DNA of 64,000 bases from G963664835 sp965220775 (GTDB taxonomy: Bacteria; Chloroflexota; UBA6077; FW602-bin22; JBCLEL01): NCBI GenBank assembly GCA_965220775.1, contig OZ244845.1, positions 2,604,001-2,668,000 of the forward strand. Reading direction: 5' to 3'. Positions 34,515 through 42,723 of this stretch are shown here, piece by piece (positions within the stretch are counted from its first letter, which is position 1; each line of letters opens with the position of its first letter). The position numbers and the translations under genes were made by a program. Under the pieces are notes generated by a model. It ran no database searches and had not been told where the DNA came from. It saw only the letters and a list, made by a program, of their open reading frames with translations.

Positions 34515-35174
34515 ATGAAGAAATTCAGCGAACTGCTGCGCGAATCCGCCGCCGATATCTGGGAAGCTCAGCACCGACACCCATTCGTGCAGGGCATCGG
34601 CGACGGATCCCTCGATCTCGAGCGCTTCAAGCACTGGATCCGGCAGGACTACCTGTACCTGATTGACTACTCCCGGCTCATGGCGCTGGCCGCCGCCCGA
34701 TCGCCAGACCTCGCCACGATGACCCGCTTCGCCACGTTGTTGAACGAGACGCTGCATACTGAAATGTCCCTCCACCGCCAGTATGCCGCCAGCTTCGGTA
34801 TCTCGACCGAAGAGCTGGAGCAAGAACGGCCGGCGCCTACGACCCGCGCCTATACCGATTTTCTCCTGCGAACCGCCACCATAGGCGATTTCAGCGAGCT
34901 TGTCGCCGGCCTGCTGCCCTGCATGTGGGGCTATAGCGAGATCGGCCGGCAGCTCGCGACCAGGCCGCGGCCCTCTGACACCCGTTACGCCGAGTGGATC
35001 GATAGCTACGCCAGTGATGAGTTCGTCAAGCTGGTCGAATGGTGCCGCGATTTGATCGACCGACTAGCGGAAGGCGTCGGTCCGGCAGAGCGGGAGCGCA
35101 TGCGCGACGCCTTCGTCACCAGCAGCCGATGGGAGCTCGCATTCTGGGAGATGGCCTGGCAGCTCGAGCGCTGA
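34515..35174 (+). CDS. tenA: TenA/thiaminase-II-type protein
   Basis: 219 residues, all-helical haem-oxygenase-like fold. HPFVQGIGDGSLDLERFKHW and RQDYLYLIDYSR are the family signature, then TLHTEMSLHRQYAASFGIS and LLPCMWGYSEIG. TenA enzymes salvage aminopyrimidine from damaged thiamine. The Cys of the classical active site (in LLPCMWGY) is present. ATG 34515 matches the family start; earlier ATGs lack support. No TPP-riboswitch consensus precedes it. Confidence 0.87.
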   Translation: MKKFSELLRESAADIWEAQHRHPFVQGIGDGSLDLERFKHWIRQDYLYLIDYSRLMALAAARSPDLATMTRFATLLNETLHTEMSLHRQYAASFGISTEELEQERPAPTTRAYTDFLLRTATIGDFSELVAGLLPCMWGYSEIGRQLATRPRPSDTRYAEWIDSYASDEFVKLVEWCRDLIDRLAEGVGPAERERMRDAFVTSSRWELAFWEMAWQLER

Positions 35175-35267
35175 GGGACTGCTGGCCCAACGAACCCAAA
35201 CGCATTCGCCGGAGTGTTGCCCGATGCCCTGACGCTCAACGGGGCGATGGTCGAAAGCGGAATGAGA

Positions 35268-35535
35268 AAATGTAGCGCGGGGGCTTGTCCCCCGCTGGGG
35301 TCGGGGTGGGGGCGTGGCAGAATCTGCCGTGTAAATTCGCTGTACCAAGCCACAACTCCGGCTTTTCATACCTTGGTGTGCCGGCGCCAGTCGGCATGGG
35401 CGATCGCTATGAAAGCACGTCCTGGACTCCGATCCGGGATAGACCGCTCCGGCAGCCACCCATTCGCCATTCGCGGCATCCCTTCGTCAATCCGGCCCCC
35501 CAATTCGTCATTCCGGCGAAGGCCGGAATCCAGAG
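35268..35535. repeat. Composite repeat: type A, type C, then type B
   Basis: Type A at 35268-35310 (GTAGCGCGGGGGCTTGTCCC), a ~50-base spacer also seen at 9 kb (CCACAACTC), type C at 35363-35415 (TTTTCATACC...CTATGAAAG around a GCCGG hairpin), then CCGATCCGGGATA and CATTCGCGGCATCCC, then type B at 35502-35535. A degenerate type A-like copy follows at 35550-35575. The rest of 35175-35837 holds no gene. Confidence 0.8.
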
Positions 35536-35837
35536 GGGTGGGGAGGGTAGGCCTGCAGCGCGCCGGCTTGTCCCCCGCCAAGGACCACCAAATCCCTCTC
35601 TCGGGCTAAAGAATACCCCGTACCTCGACACCCAGTCGGAATCCAGAGGCCCCCTCCGTACGCCAATTGGAGTTCACGGCAGGATTTGATACAAAATAGT
35701 GTGTATTCTGCCTCTACAGAAATTGCAACTTCGGAAAGAGCCGGCTCCGCCGAGGCGCTCTGTGGTATAACAGCGTCGAATATGGCATGTTCGCACTCCC
35801 GGCCAATAGTCCGGCTACGCGACGCCGAGGTGAGATC

Positions 35838-36206
35838 GTGATAACTGGAGTCCACGCGCTAATCTACAGCACCGAAGCTGAAGCCCTTCGAACCTTCTTC
35901 AAGGATATCCTCGAGTTGTCGTCGGATGACGTCGGCCATGGATGGTTGCTCTTCGCCCTGCCGCCGGCTGAACTCGGTATACACCCCACGGACAATGACG
36001 TTCATCATGAACTGTACCTGTCGTGCGACGACATCCACGCGACCGTAGAGAAGTTAAAGGGAAAGGGAGTTGAATTCAGCGGGACGATAACAGACGAGGG
36101 CTGGGGTCTGGTGGCTTGGGCCAAGATACCCGGCGCCGGCGACCTTGGCATCTACCAACCCAAGCATCCAACCGCGTTATCGGCTCAACACCAAGGACAG
36201 GCGTGA
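35838..36206 (+). CDS. VOC-superfamily (glyoxalase-like) protein
   Basis: 122 residues from GTG 35838, with GAGGTGA 4 bases upstream. Single beta-alpha-beta-beta-beta pair: GVHALIYSTEAEALRTFF, LGIHPTDNDVHHELYLSC with a metal-binding His, and IPGAGDLGIYQPKHP. Possibly a lyase, dioxygenase or antibiotic-binding protein; substrate unknown. Confidence 0.85.
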   Translation: MITGVHALIYSTEAEALRTFFKDILELSSDDVGHGWLLFALPPAELGIHPTDNDVHHELYLSCDDIHATVEKLKGKGVEFSGTITDEGWGLVAWAKIPGAGDLGIYQPKHPTALSAQHQGQA

Positions 36207-36213
36207 GTGCCCA

Positions 36214-36345
36214 ATGGTACTACCGCGAAAACTCGACGAACGAAGTCTGAATATGAATAACACGACCGGCAAACCAAACGCCGCAATATTCCTCCTGAGC
36301 GTGGCTATGGTCATGAGTGGGCCCATCCGGAGGTCGAGACGATAG
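36214..36345 (+). CDS. Small ORF in the metG leader (possible leader peptide)
   Basis: 43 codons (or 30 from an inner ATG at 36253) encoding NAAIFLLSVAMVMSGPIRRS near its end, with two Met codons close together. It ends 15 bases before the first leader hairpin. The position fits a leader peptide for transcription attenuation of metG, but a short membrane peptide is equally possible. Confidence 0.3.
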   Translation: MVLPRKLDERSLNMNNTTGKPNAAIFLLSVAMVMSGPIRRSRR

Positions 36346-36360
36346 CTTAGACGTCTTTGC

Positions 36361-36441
36361 CGCGGGTGGGCCTCAACTCACCCGCGACCATTTTTCTAAT
36401 TTCGAGGCCGCGGGCATTATTGTCCGCGGCCTTTTTCTTTT
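36361..36441 (+). terminator. Tandem hairpins and intrinsic terminator upstream of metG (attenuator)
   Basis: Hairpin 1: CGCGGGTG (36361-36368) with CACCCGCG (36379-36386), then a T5 run from 36391. Hairpin 2: AGGCCGCGG (36405-36413) with CCGCGGCCT (36424-36432), then T-rich 36432-36441. GGCCTC (36369-36374, loop of hairpin 1) can pair with GAGGCC (36404-36409) and so open the terminator. The metG ribosome site AGGAGA and ATG follow only 4 and 17 bases later, so this is an in-leader terminator and not just the end of the upstream gene. No T-box consensus is seen. Confidence 0.75.
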
Positions 36442-36457
36442 CATAGGAGAACTCGGA

Positions 36458-38113
36458 ATGAAAGAGCGCATTTTCATTGGCGTAGCCTGGCCCTATGCCA
36501 ATGGGCCCCTTCACCTTGGACAAATCGCCGGCTGCTACCTGCCGGCCGACATCTTTGCCCGCTACCACCGACTCGCTGGGAACGATGTGCTGATGGTATC
36601 TGGCAGCGACCAGCACGGAACCCCAATCGTAATCCGCGCGGAAGAGGAAGGTATGACACCAGAACAGGTAGCGAATCGTTACCACGACGAGTTCCTGGAT
36701 AGTTGGCAGGGTCTGGGCATATCTTTTGATCTATTCACAACTACCGGCACCACGAACCACTCCCGGATTGTGCAAGATGTCTTCAATCGACTTCAACAAC
36801 GCGGATATCTGCGCGAGGCAACAATGCCAGTCGTCTACTGCCCAGGCTGCCGGCGCTTTCTGCCGGACCGCTTCGTCGAGGGCACATGCCCGCACTGTGG
36901 CTCGGCGCACGCTCGTGGCGATCAGTGCAGCGGTTGCGGTCGCGTACTCGATCCGAGCGACCTGGTCGCTCCACGCTGCCGGCGATGCGGGACGGCCCCG
37001 GAGCAGCGCAATCGGAAACACGTCTTTCTCCGAATGTCCGCCCTTCACGACGAGGTACAAACCTGGGTCAGCCGGCAGGTCCATTGGCGGCCAAACGTGC
37101 GCGGAATCGCCAACTCGTGGTTGGCCAGAGGCCTTCGCGACCGAGCGATCACGCGAGATCTCACGTGGGGCATCCCGGTGCCGCTCGAAGGCTACGAGGA
37201 CAAGTGCATCTACGTCTGGTTCGAGGCCGTGATCGGATATCTCTCCGCCAGCGTAGAGTGGGCGACCCGGCGGGGCGATCCGGCAGCCTGGCGGTCATTC
37301 TGGCAGGACCCGGCGCGCCATTACTACTTCATGGGCAAAGATAACATCTTCTTTCACACGATAGTCTGGCCGGCGATGCTGTTGGGCCACGGTGGGCTAA
37401 AGCTCCCGGACGATGTGCCGGCAAACGAGTATCTGACATTGGGGGGTCGTCCATTCTCGACCAGTCAGAACTGGGCCGTGTGGCTTTCGGATTACCTTGA
37501 ACTCTATGATCCGGACCCATTGCGGTTTTTTCTATCAGCAAATATGCCTGAGACTGCGGACGCGGATTTCAATTGGGATGCCTTCGTCCGCACCAATGAT
37601 TCCGAGCTTGTGGCAACCTGGGGCAATCTGGCGCACCGAGTTCTGACGTTCGTCCACAGACAATTCAGTGCACGAGTGCCCGATCCCGGGACGCCCAGGC
37701 CGGCCGATCAGGCGCTCTTGGCCCGCGTCGATGAGGCGCTCACGCGCACAGGGGAGCTGATCTCCGGCTGCCGATTCAGGGCAGCAATACGCGAATCGCT
37801 GGCGCTTGCGCGGGAGACCAACCGCTACCTAGACGCTCAGGCGCCCTGGCACGCGCTCACGACCGATCCGGCCGGCTGCGCGGCGACGCTCTACACCGCG
37901 CTCAATGCAATCGACGGGTTAAAGCTGCTCTTCGGACCTTTCATCCCGTTCACCAGCGAACGCCTGCACCACCAACTCGGCCATTCCGACACCCTGGTGG
38001 ACCAGGGTTGGCAGGTCCGGAGGCTGCCTGTCGGACAGAAGTTGGGCGACCCGTCGCCTCTTTTCCAACAGCTGGCCGGCTCCAAAGCGCCGTTGCCTGA
38101 TAAACATGATTAA
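36458..38113 (+). CDS. metG: Methionyl-tRNA synthetase
   Basis: 551 residues, class I synthetase that charges tRNA-Met. HIGH-like PYANGPLHLG; four Cys pairs (CPGC, CPHC, CSGC, CRRC, around residues 128-175) for two zinc knuckles as in the E. coli/archaeal type; the anticodon-binding helical domain is present, and the optional C-terminal EMAP domain is absent. The KMSKS loop reads PFSTSQNW: the first Lys is Pro and the second is Thr. Start ATG is 7 bases after AGGAGA. Expression is probably controlled by the terminator just upstream. Confidence 0.93.
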   Translation: MKERIFIGVAWPYANGPLHLGQIAGCYLPADIFARYHRLAGNDVLMVSGSDQHGTPIVIRAEEEGMTPEQVANRYHDEFLDSWQGLGISFDLFTTTGTTNHSRIVQDVFNRLQQRGYLREATMPVVYCPGCRRFLPDRFVEGTCPHCGSAHARGDQCSGCGRVLDPSDLVAPRCRRCGTAPEQRNRKHVFLRMSALHDEVQTWVSRQVHWRPNVRGIANSWLARGLRDRAITRDLTWGIPVPLEGYEDKCIYVWFEAVIGYLSASVEWATRRGDPAAWRSFWQDPARHYYFMGKDNIFFHTIVWPAMLLGHGGLKLPDDVPANEYLTLGGRPFSTSQNWAVWLSDYLELYDPDPLRFFLSANMPETADADFNWDAFVRTNDSELVATWGNLAHRVLTFVHRQFSARVPDPGTPRPADQALLARVDEALTRTGELISGCRFRAAIRESLALARETNRYLDAQAPWHALTTDPAGCAATLYTALNAIDGLKLLFGPFIPFTSERLHHQLGHSDTLVDQGWQVRRLPVGQKLGDPSPLFQQLAGSKAPLPDKHD

Positions 38114-38149
38114 CCGGCCGGCCAGTGTGGAGTGGAGATATTCTCGCCA

Positions 38150-38989
38150 TCAGTCCACAACTCGTTCAAGAACCAGGTTCCGCATTCCCCACTCTATATC
38201 CGATCCGCCCGACGATGACTCAACCAATGCCGACAGCTCCGCTTCGATGTTAGCTATGGTTCGCGAGGAATAGTTCTCTCGGATGACGGAGTTGTGCTGC
38301 CACGTTCTAATATTCAGCACGAACATCGTCGCGGTTTGACGGTTCGATACCCGCACCTCTTGGACACCGCCGGCTCGTCTCCTGAGCCGGCGCGAGTCCT
38401 CGAATCGGTCGATGATCGGACCCACGTACAGGTGGTTGCCTTGATCTGCCAGCATTTCCTCAACGATTGCCAGGTACTCGCAAAACAGTGGGTTGTTTGT
38501 GCGGATCCACTCCACCTCCTCGACCAGCAATAGGCCGCCAGGACGCAACTGAGTTCCCCACTCATGGAGCATGTCCAAGGGTTGGGAGAGATGGGTAAGC
38601 AATAGCCGACAAAAGAGTAGGTCCGCCGAACCTACCGGAAACGGCACTCTCGTGACGTCGTGAAGAAGGAACGATACCTTATCAGTTGATGTCTTGCTGG
38701 CCACGTTGACGAAATGCTCGGAGCTATCGAGACCGACTACTTGGTCGCATTCGAGACTCTCTGCCAACAGGTGAGTGGAGTAGCCCGGGCCGCAACCCAA
38801 GTCAACTGCCAATTTCGGATGAAAGCTCACCGCGTCGCGAAGCAAGGCTCTTGACGATCCGGCGTACACTTCGGCGATGACGGCGAGCCGGCGTGTCGCC
38901 TCATCGCTGTCACCGAATAGATAGCCTGTTTGTGCGTCCGAGTTGTGAATACCCGGCACCCCTAAGTGATTGGCGGACCGGCCAGCCAA
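38150..38989 (-). CDS. SAM-dependent methyltransferase, class I
   Basis: 279 residues. Motif I VDLGCGPGYSTHLLAE, acidic loop VVGLDSSEHFV, motif IV ADLLFCRLLLTHLSQP, then LRPGGLLLVEEVEW. A metabolite methyltransferase of the Methyltransf_11/25 type; substrate unknown. TTG 38989 overlaps the upstream epimerase-like gene; GTG 38959, just after that gene's stop, is a good alternative. Converges with metG. Confidence 0.85.
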   Translation of the reverse strand: MAGRSANHLGVPGIHNSDAQTGYLFGDSDEATRRLAVIAEVYAGSSRALLRDAVSFHPKLAVDLGCGPGYSTHLLAESLECDQVVGLDSSEHFVNVASKTSTDKVSFLLHDVTRVPFPVGSADLLFCRLLLTHLSQPLDMLHEWGTQLRPGGLLLVEEVEWIRTNNPLFCEYLAIVEEMLADQGNHLYVGPIIDRFEDSRRLRRRAGGVQEVRVSNRQTATMFVLNIRTWQHNSVIRENYSSRTIANIEAELSALVESSSGGSDIEWGMRNLVLERVVD

Positions 38990-39417
38990 TCGTAGCCAAT
39001 TGAGGGATCGTCGTGCGGAATCCGGCCCTCATCGGCCGGATTGTAGACTGATGACGTGACATAAAACAAATGGCTGGCGGTAAGCGCCCTGCACCCGTGA
39101 GCAACGCCCGGCGGGATCTTCAACACCGTCGCATCGTGGCCTTCGCCCATATACAGAGTCTCCGTCTGGCCGGCCGTCGGCGAATCCGGCCGGCGGTCGT
39201 GCAGCGCCACTTTCAGCACGCCGATCGGCACATACCACCAGTCGACTTGCTGCTGATGGATGTGCCAAGCCTTGGCCGTACCAGCGTGCATCTGCGAGTG
39301 GCTTAGCTGGGCAAAACCCTCACCGAAGAACTCATCCGTGTGCCGGATGATCTCGCGAAAGAATCCGCGCTCGTCTGGATGCGTCGTCAATCGCTTGATC
39401 TCAACGCCAGATATCAT
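38962..39417 (-). CDS. dTDP-4-dehydrorhamnose 3,5-epimerase-like cupin
   Basis: 151 residues. RmlC-family marks: HPDERGFFREI near the N-terminus, then SHSQMHAGTAKAWHIHQQQVDWW and a cupin core, then IPPGVAHGCRAL. RmlC epimerises a dTDP-keto-sugar for rhamnose-like surface sugars. It is shorter than canonical RmlC (~180) and no rmlABD genes are near, so an RmlC-like epimerase or isomerase is the safer call. Confidence 0.82.
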   Translation of the reverse strand: MISGVEIKRLTTHPDERGFFREIIRHTDEFFGEGFAQLSHSQMHAGTAKAWHIHQQQVDWWYVPIGVLKVALHDRRPDSPTAGQTETLYMGEGHDATVLKIPPGVAHGCRALTASHLFYVTSSVYNPADEGRIPHDDPSIGYDWLAGPPIT

Positions 39418-39490
39418 CAGCCAATCCCACCAGCCATCAATCTCGAATACTCATCGCCTGACCAATTTACAGTATAGCAATCGCAAGAGA

Positions 39491-39629
39491 AATGTAGCGC
39501 TGGGGCTTGTCCCCAGCTAGGGGCGGGGTGCGTGGCACAGACGACACCTGACCCTTCCATCAACCAATGCACCCAATTTTCATACCTTCGTGTGCCGGCA
39601 CCAGCCGGCATGGGCGAGTACTATGAAAA
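39491..39629. repeat. Composite repeat: type A then type C
   Basis: Type A at 39491-39530 with the GGGGCTTGTCCCC hairpin; spacer ending CCAACCAATGCACCC, as at 48 kb; type C at 39577-39629, here with perfect 9-base terminal inverted repeats (ATTTTCATA / TATGAAAAT). From 39630 to 39796 there is an A+T-rich stretch (TATATATC near 39716, TATATC near 39775) that may hold the promoter of the next operon. Confidence 0.78.
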
Positions 39630-39796
39630 TAGTCGATTCAATCAGTCTCGGGGCGTTTCCCACACCCCGGAGCGCCGAGTGCATTGAAAGGATCGAACGC
39701 GCTATCCTGTTGTGGTATATATCTCTTCAACTCCAACCTCGATGAGGCAGTTAGCTTACCGTTTTCAATCTTCATATATCTTGCGGGAGTTCCGCT

Positions 39797-41104
39797 TTGC
39801 AGATTAACCGACCAGCGGTCGTTGTCGCCGACGACCTAACCGGCGCCACCGACACCGGACTGCAGTTCAGCAAGGTCGGTCTGCGAACAGAAGTCTATTT
39901 CGACCCACCCCTCCTGCCCGGTTCCGGCGATGTCATCGTCATTACGACCGAGTCCCGCTCCCGTCCGGCCGACGAGGCCCGCCGGCGAGTTGCCCAAGCC
40001 GGCGCGCGAATTCGCAGCTGGAACGTTAGGCATATATACAAGAAGATCGATTCGACGATGCGGGGCAATATAGGGGCCGAAGTAGAAGCGCTCGCCAATT
40101 CTTTGGATCGCCGGCTGGTCATACTCACGCCGGCGTTTCCCGCCAACGGCAGGACCGTACGGAACGGACGAGTACTCGTGAACGGTGTCAATCTCGCCGC
40201 GAGTGAGTTTGCCAACGAAGCGTTGTCGCCACAACGTCACTCTCGCGTCGCCCAGATACTCGCTCAACAATGTAAATGGCAAGTCGTGGAGATCGGATTG
40301 GAGCAAGTGAGATCTGGTGCGGCATGGCTAAGCGAACGAACAGAACAGCTTGCGGCGACGAGGACTCCAACGCTAGTAGCATTAGACGCGGTGAGTCCAA
40401 GTGATCTGAATCAGATTGCGAAGGCCATCGCCGGCAACAGCTTCGTTCTTCCTGCCGGCTCCGCCGGTCTCGCTGAATCGCTCCCCCATGCCCTACAGAT
40501 GAGGCCGTCACCGGCAAGCTCCATTCCCCAACTGCCCTCGGTCGCTGCGGTTGTCGTCGTCGTCGGCAGCGTCAACCCAATTGCCCGCCGGCAGTTGCAG
40601 ATACTGGCCGAGGATGACGAAGTTTCGACCGTCAAGGTGTCCGCAGACAGGTTGGTCGACACGGGCACACGCCGGCGTGAGATTGAGCGCGGCGCCCGTG
40701 AGACGAAACACGCTCTCGCCACCCGCAAAGACGTTGCGATGACGTTCGACTTGGAACACGGCGCCGATAGACTCGCCACCCTCGCCGACGGGCATGGACT
40801 CACATTGCAAGACTTGACCGAAATCATAGTTCATAGCCTTGGTAATATAGTGGCGCGAGCCTGCCCTTCGATGGGCCAAATAGGACTGGTCCTGACCGGT
40901 GGTGACACCGCCATCGCCGTTTGCAGGTCCCTTGGCGGCAAGGGTATGGTCGTAAGTCGAGAGGTAGCGCCTGGAATACCGATGTGCGCCCTGGTGGGCG
41001 GCGACTACGACGGCGTCCCGGTCGTAACCAAGGCCGGTGGATTTGGCACGGAGGAAGCATTACTGGTGGCTCTGCGAACCCTCAAAGGGAGGTCCATCCG
41101 GTGA
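39797..41104 (+). CDS. Four-carbon acid sugar kinase (DUF1537, DtnK/OtnK type)
   Basis: 435 residues from TTG, with GGGAG 7 bases upstream. Two domains: N-terminal VVVADDLTGATDTGLQF and YKKIDSTMRGNIGAE; C-terminal VVGSVNPIARRQL, LVLTGGDTA and MCALVGGDYDGVPVVTKAGGFG. It phosphorylates D-threonate, D-erythronate or similar acids. The overlap with a PdxA2 gene (GTGA) is the established pathway pairing in which the phosphorylated acid is oxidised and decarboxylated to dihydroxyacetone phosphate. Confidence 0.92.
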   Translation: MQINRPAVVVADDLTGATDTGLQFSKVGLRTEVYFDPPLLPGSGDVIVITTESRSRPADEARRRVAQAGARIRSWNVRHIYKKIDSTMRGNIGAEVEALANSLDRRLVILTPAFPANGRTVRNGRVLVNGVNLAASEFANEALSPQRHSRVAQILAQQCKWQVVEIGLEQVRSGAAWLSERTEQLAATRTPTLVALDAVSPSDLNQIAKAIAGNSFVLPAGSAGLAESLPHALQMRPSPASSIPQLPSVAAVVVVVGSVNPIARRQLQILAEDDEVSTVKVSADRLVDTGTRRREIERGARETKHALATRKDVAMTFDLEHGADRLATLADGHGLTLQDLTEIIVHSLGNIVARACPSMGQIGLVLTGGDTAIAVCRSLGGKGMVVSREVAPGIPMCALVGGDYDGVPVVTKAGGFGTEEALLVALRTLKGRSIR

Positions 41105-42108
41105 AACCAATCGTCGGCATCACGATGGGAGATCCCGCCGGCATCGGCCCGGAGGTCGTTCTCAAGGCGCTGGCGAGGCCTGAAACCTACCAGATGGCCC
41201 GGCCTATTGTCATCGGTGACCTATCGATAATGAAACGCGACTCACGCCTCCTTGGTCTGGACGTCGGAGTCGAGCCAATCGATGCCGTCGAGCGGGCAAA
41301 ATTCAAGCCCGGCCAGGTCGAAGTACTTTCGGCCAGTGATGTCGATTTGACTGGACTGGAATACGGACGAGTCGATCCTCGCGCTGGAGAGGCTGCCGTC
41401 AAATCGGTCTTCAACGCAATTGATCTGGCTCTGGCTGAAAAGCTCGATGCGATCGTCACCGCCCCTCTGAACAAGGAAGCGATGCAGTTGGCCGGATTCA
41501 AGTACCCCGGACACACCGAGATTCTGGCCGAGAAGACCGGCGCCGAAGATTTCTCCCTGATGCTCGTCGCCGACAAGCTGCGGGTCATCCACGTCACGAC
41601 CCACGTTTCGATGCGCCAGGCCTTGTCTCTCATAGAAAAATCACGGGTGATCAAATACATCCGGCTGGCACAACGCACGATGGCGATGTTGGGCATCGCA
41701 AATCCCAGGATTGCAGTGGCCGGCCTCAATTGCCATGCCGGCGAGCACGGCCTGTTCGGCGAAGAGGATATCAGGGAAATCGAGCCGGCCGTTCGCGCAG
41801 CCCGGAACGAGGGGATCGACGCAAGTGGCCCCTGGCCCCCGGATACCGTCTTCTATCGTGCCGGCAGAGGTGAGTTCGACATCGTAGTGGCGATGTACCA
41901 CGACCAGGGACACATCGCGGTCAAGATGCTGGGACTGGACGCCGGCGTCAACATGACCGCCGGCCTGCCGATCATCCGCACGTCGGTCGATCATGGGACC
42001 GCCTTCGATATAGCCGGCCGTGGCGTTGCCGATGACGGAAGTATGATGGCCGCAATCCAGCTGGCCGTCGACATGGCCTTACGGAAAAATAGCGGGGCAA
42101 GCGACTAA
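41101..42108 (+). CDS. pdxA2: PdxA2-type 4-phospho-threonate/erythronate dehydrogenase
   Basis: 335 residues from a GTG overlapping the kinase stop (GTGA), with GGGAGG 9 bases upstream. ITMGDPAGIGPEVVLKAL; metal-ligand histidines in YPGHTEILAE, VTTHVSMRQA and AMYHDQGHIAVK; C-terminal RTSVDHGTAFDIAG. PdxA makes PLP precursor, but the pairing with a DUF1537 kinase marks the PdxA2 branch of four-carbon acid sugar catabolism. Completes a two-gene operon. Confidence 0.92.
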   Translation: MKPIVGITMGDPAGIGPEVVLKALARPETYQMARPIVIGDLSIMKRDSRLLGLDVGVEPIDAVERAKFKPGQVEVLSASDVDLTGLEYGRVDPRAGEAAVKSVFNAIDLALAEKLDAIVTAPLNKEAMQLAGFKYPGHTEILAEKTGAEDFSLMLVADKLRVIHVTTHVSMRQALSLIEKSRVIKYIRLAQRTMAMLGIANPRIAVAGLNCHAGEHGLFGEEDIREIEPAVRAARNEGIDASGPWPPDTVFYRAGRGEFDIVVAMYHDQGHIAVKMLGLDAGVNMTAGLPIIRTSVDHGTAFDIAGRGVADDGSMMAAIQLAVDMALRKNSGASD

Positions 42109-42239
42109 GGCGATAGTTCTTAAGTTGGCTGCTCCGGCCTGACTCCTTAAGGGATCACAATCGATCTCCTCAAGGCGACAATTGCAATCGGTCATTTGGA
42201 GGAGAGGAATGCCGTACCCTTGGTAGCTCCGAGCGACGC

Positions 42240-42710
42240 ATGACGGGTTCCGACATGGATTTGAAGAACATTCATATCAGAGAAGCCGAGAAGGATGATG
42301 TAGACCAGGTCCACTGGATGCAAGTCCAATGGGCTGAAGAGGACATCACTCACGGATACATCGCCGATAGTAGAGAAAATCTATCAAAGAAGCTTGGCCG
42401 ATACTTTTTGGTGGCGGAAGTAGATGGCAGTGTGGTTGGACATGTTTACGGCTCGGCACTAGTAAGCGAAGGTTTGGCCGTGATTCCGGCGCGGGAGCGG
42501 TACTTTGAGATCGAAGACATCTATGTTATACACAAGTTCCGGGGCAAGGGCATAGGCAGTCTGCTTATCGACGAGTTGCTCCAAGCTGCTAAAGCGGACG
42601 GTATCGAGACATTCTCGGTGTATTCTTCAACAAAGGACGTGGACCGCATTCTCCGCTTTTACCGCAGCCACGGCTTCGAGTCATGGAACGTTCAGTTGTT
42701 CCGACGATGA
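42240..42710 (+). CDS. GNAT-family N-acetyltransferase
   Basis: 156 residues (ATG 42240; ATG 42255 possible). IHIREAEKDDVDQVHWMQVQ start, FLVAEVDGSVVGHVYG, and the acetyl-CoA loop VIHKFRGKGIGSLLIDELL. Acetylates an unknown amine. The preceding 130 bases (42109-42239) show no element except A+T-poor spacer. Confidence 0.87.
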   Translation: MTGSDMDLKNIHIREAEKDDVDQVHWMQVQWAEEDITHGYIADSRENLSKKLGRYFLVAEVDGSVVGHVYGSALVSEGLAVIPARERYFEIEDIYVIHKFRGKGIGSLLIDELLQAAKADGIETFSVYSSTKDVDRILRFYRSHGFESWNVQLFRR

Positions 42711-42723
42711 ATCGAACCCCGAT

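Noticed and set aside
36361..36441. T-box riboswitch upstream of metG
   Set aside because: The hairpins are real but the T-box bulge consensus (AGGGTGGnACCGCG) and the long stem I are not present.
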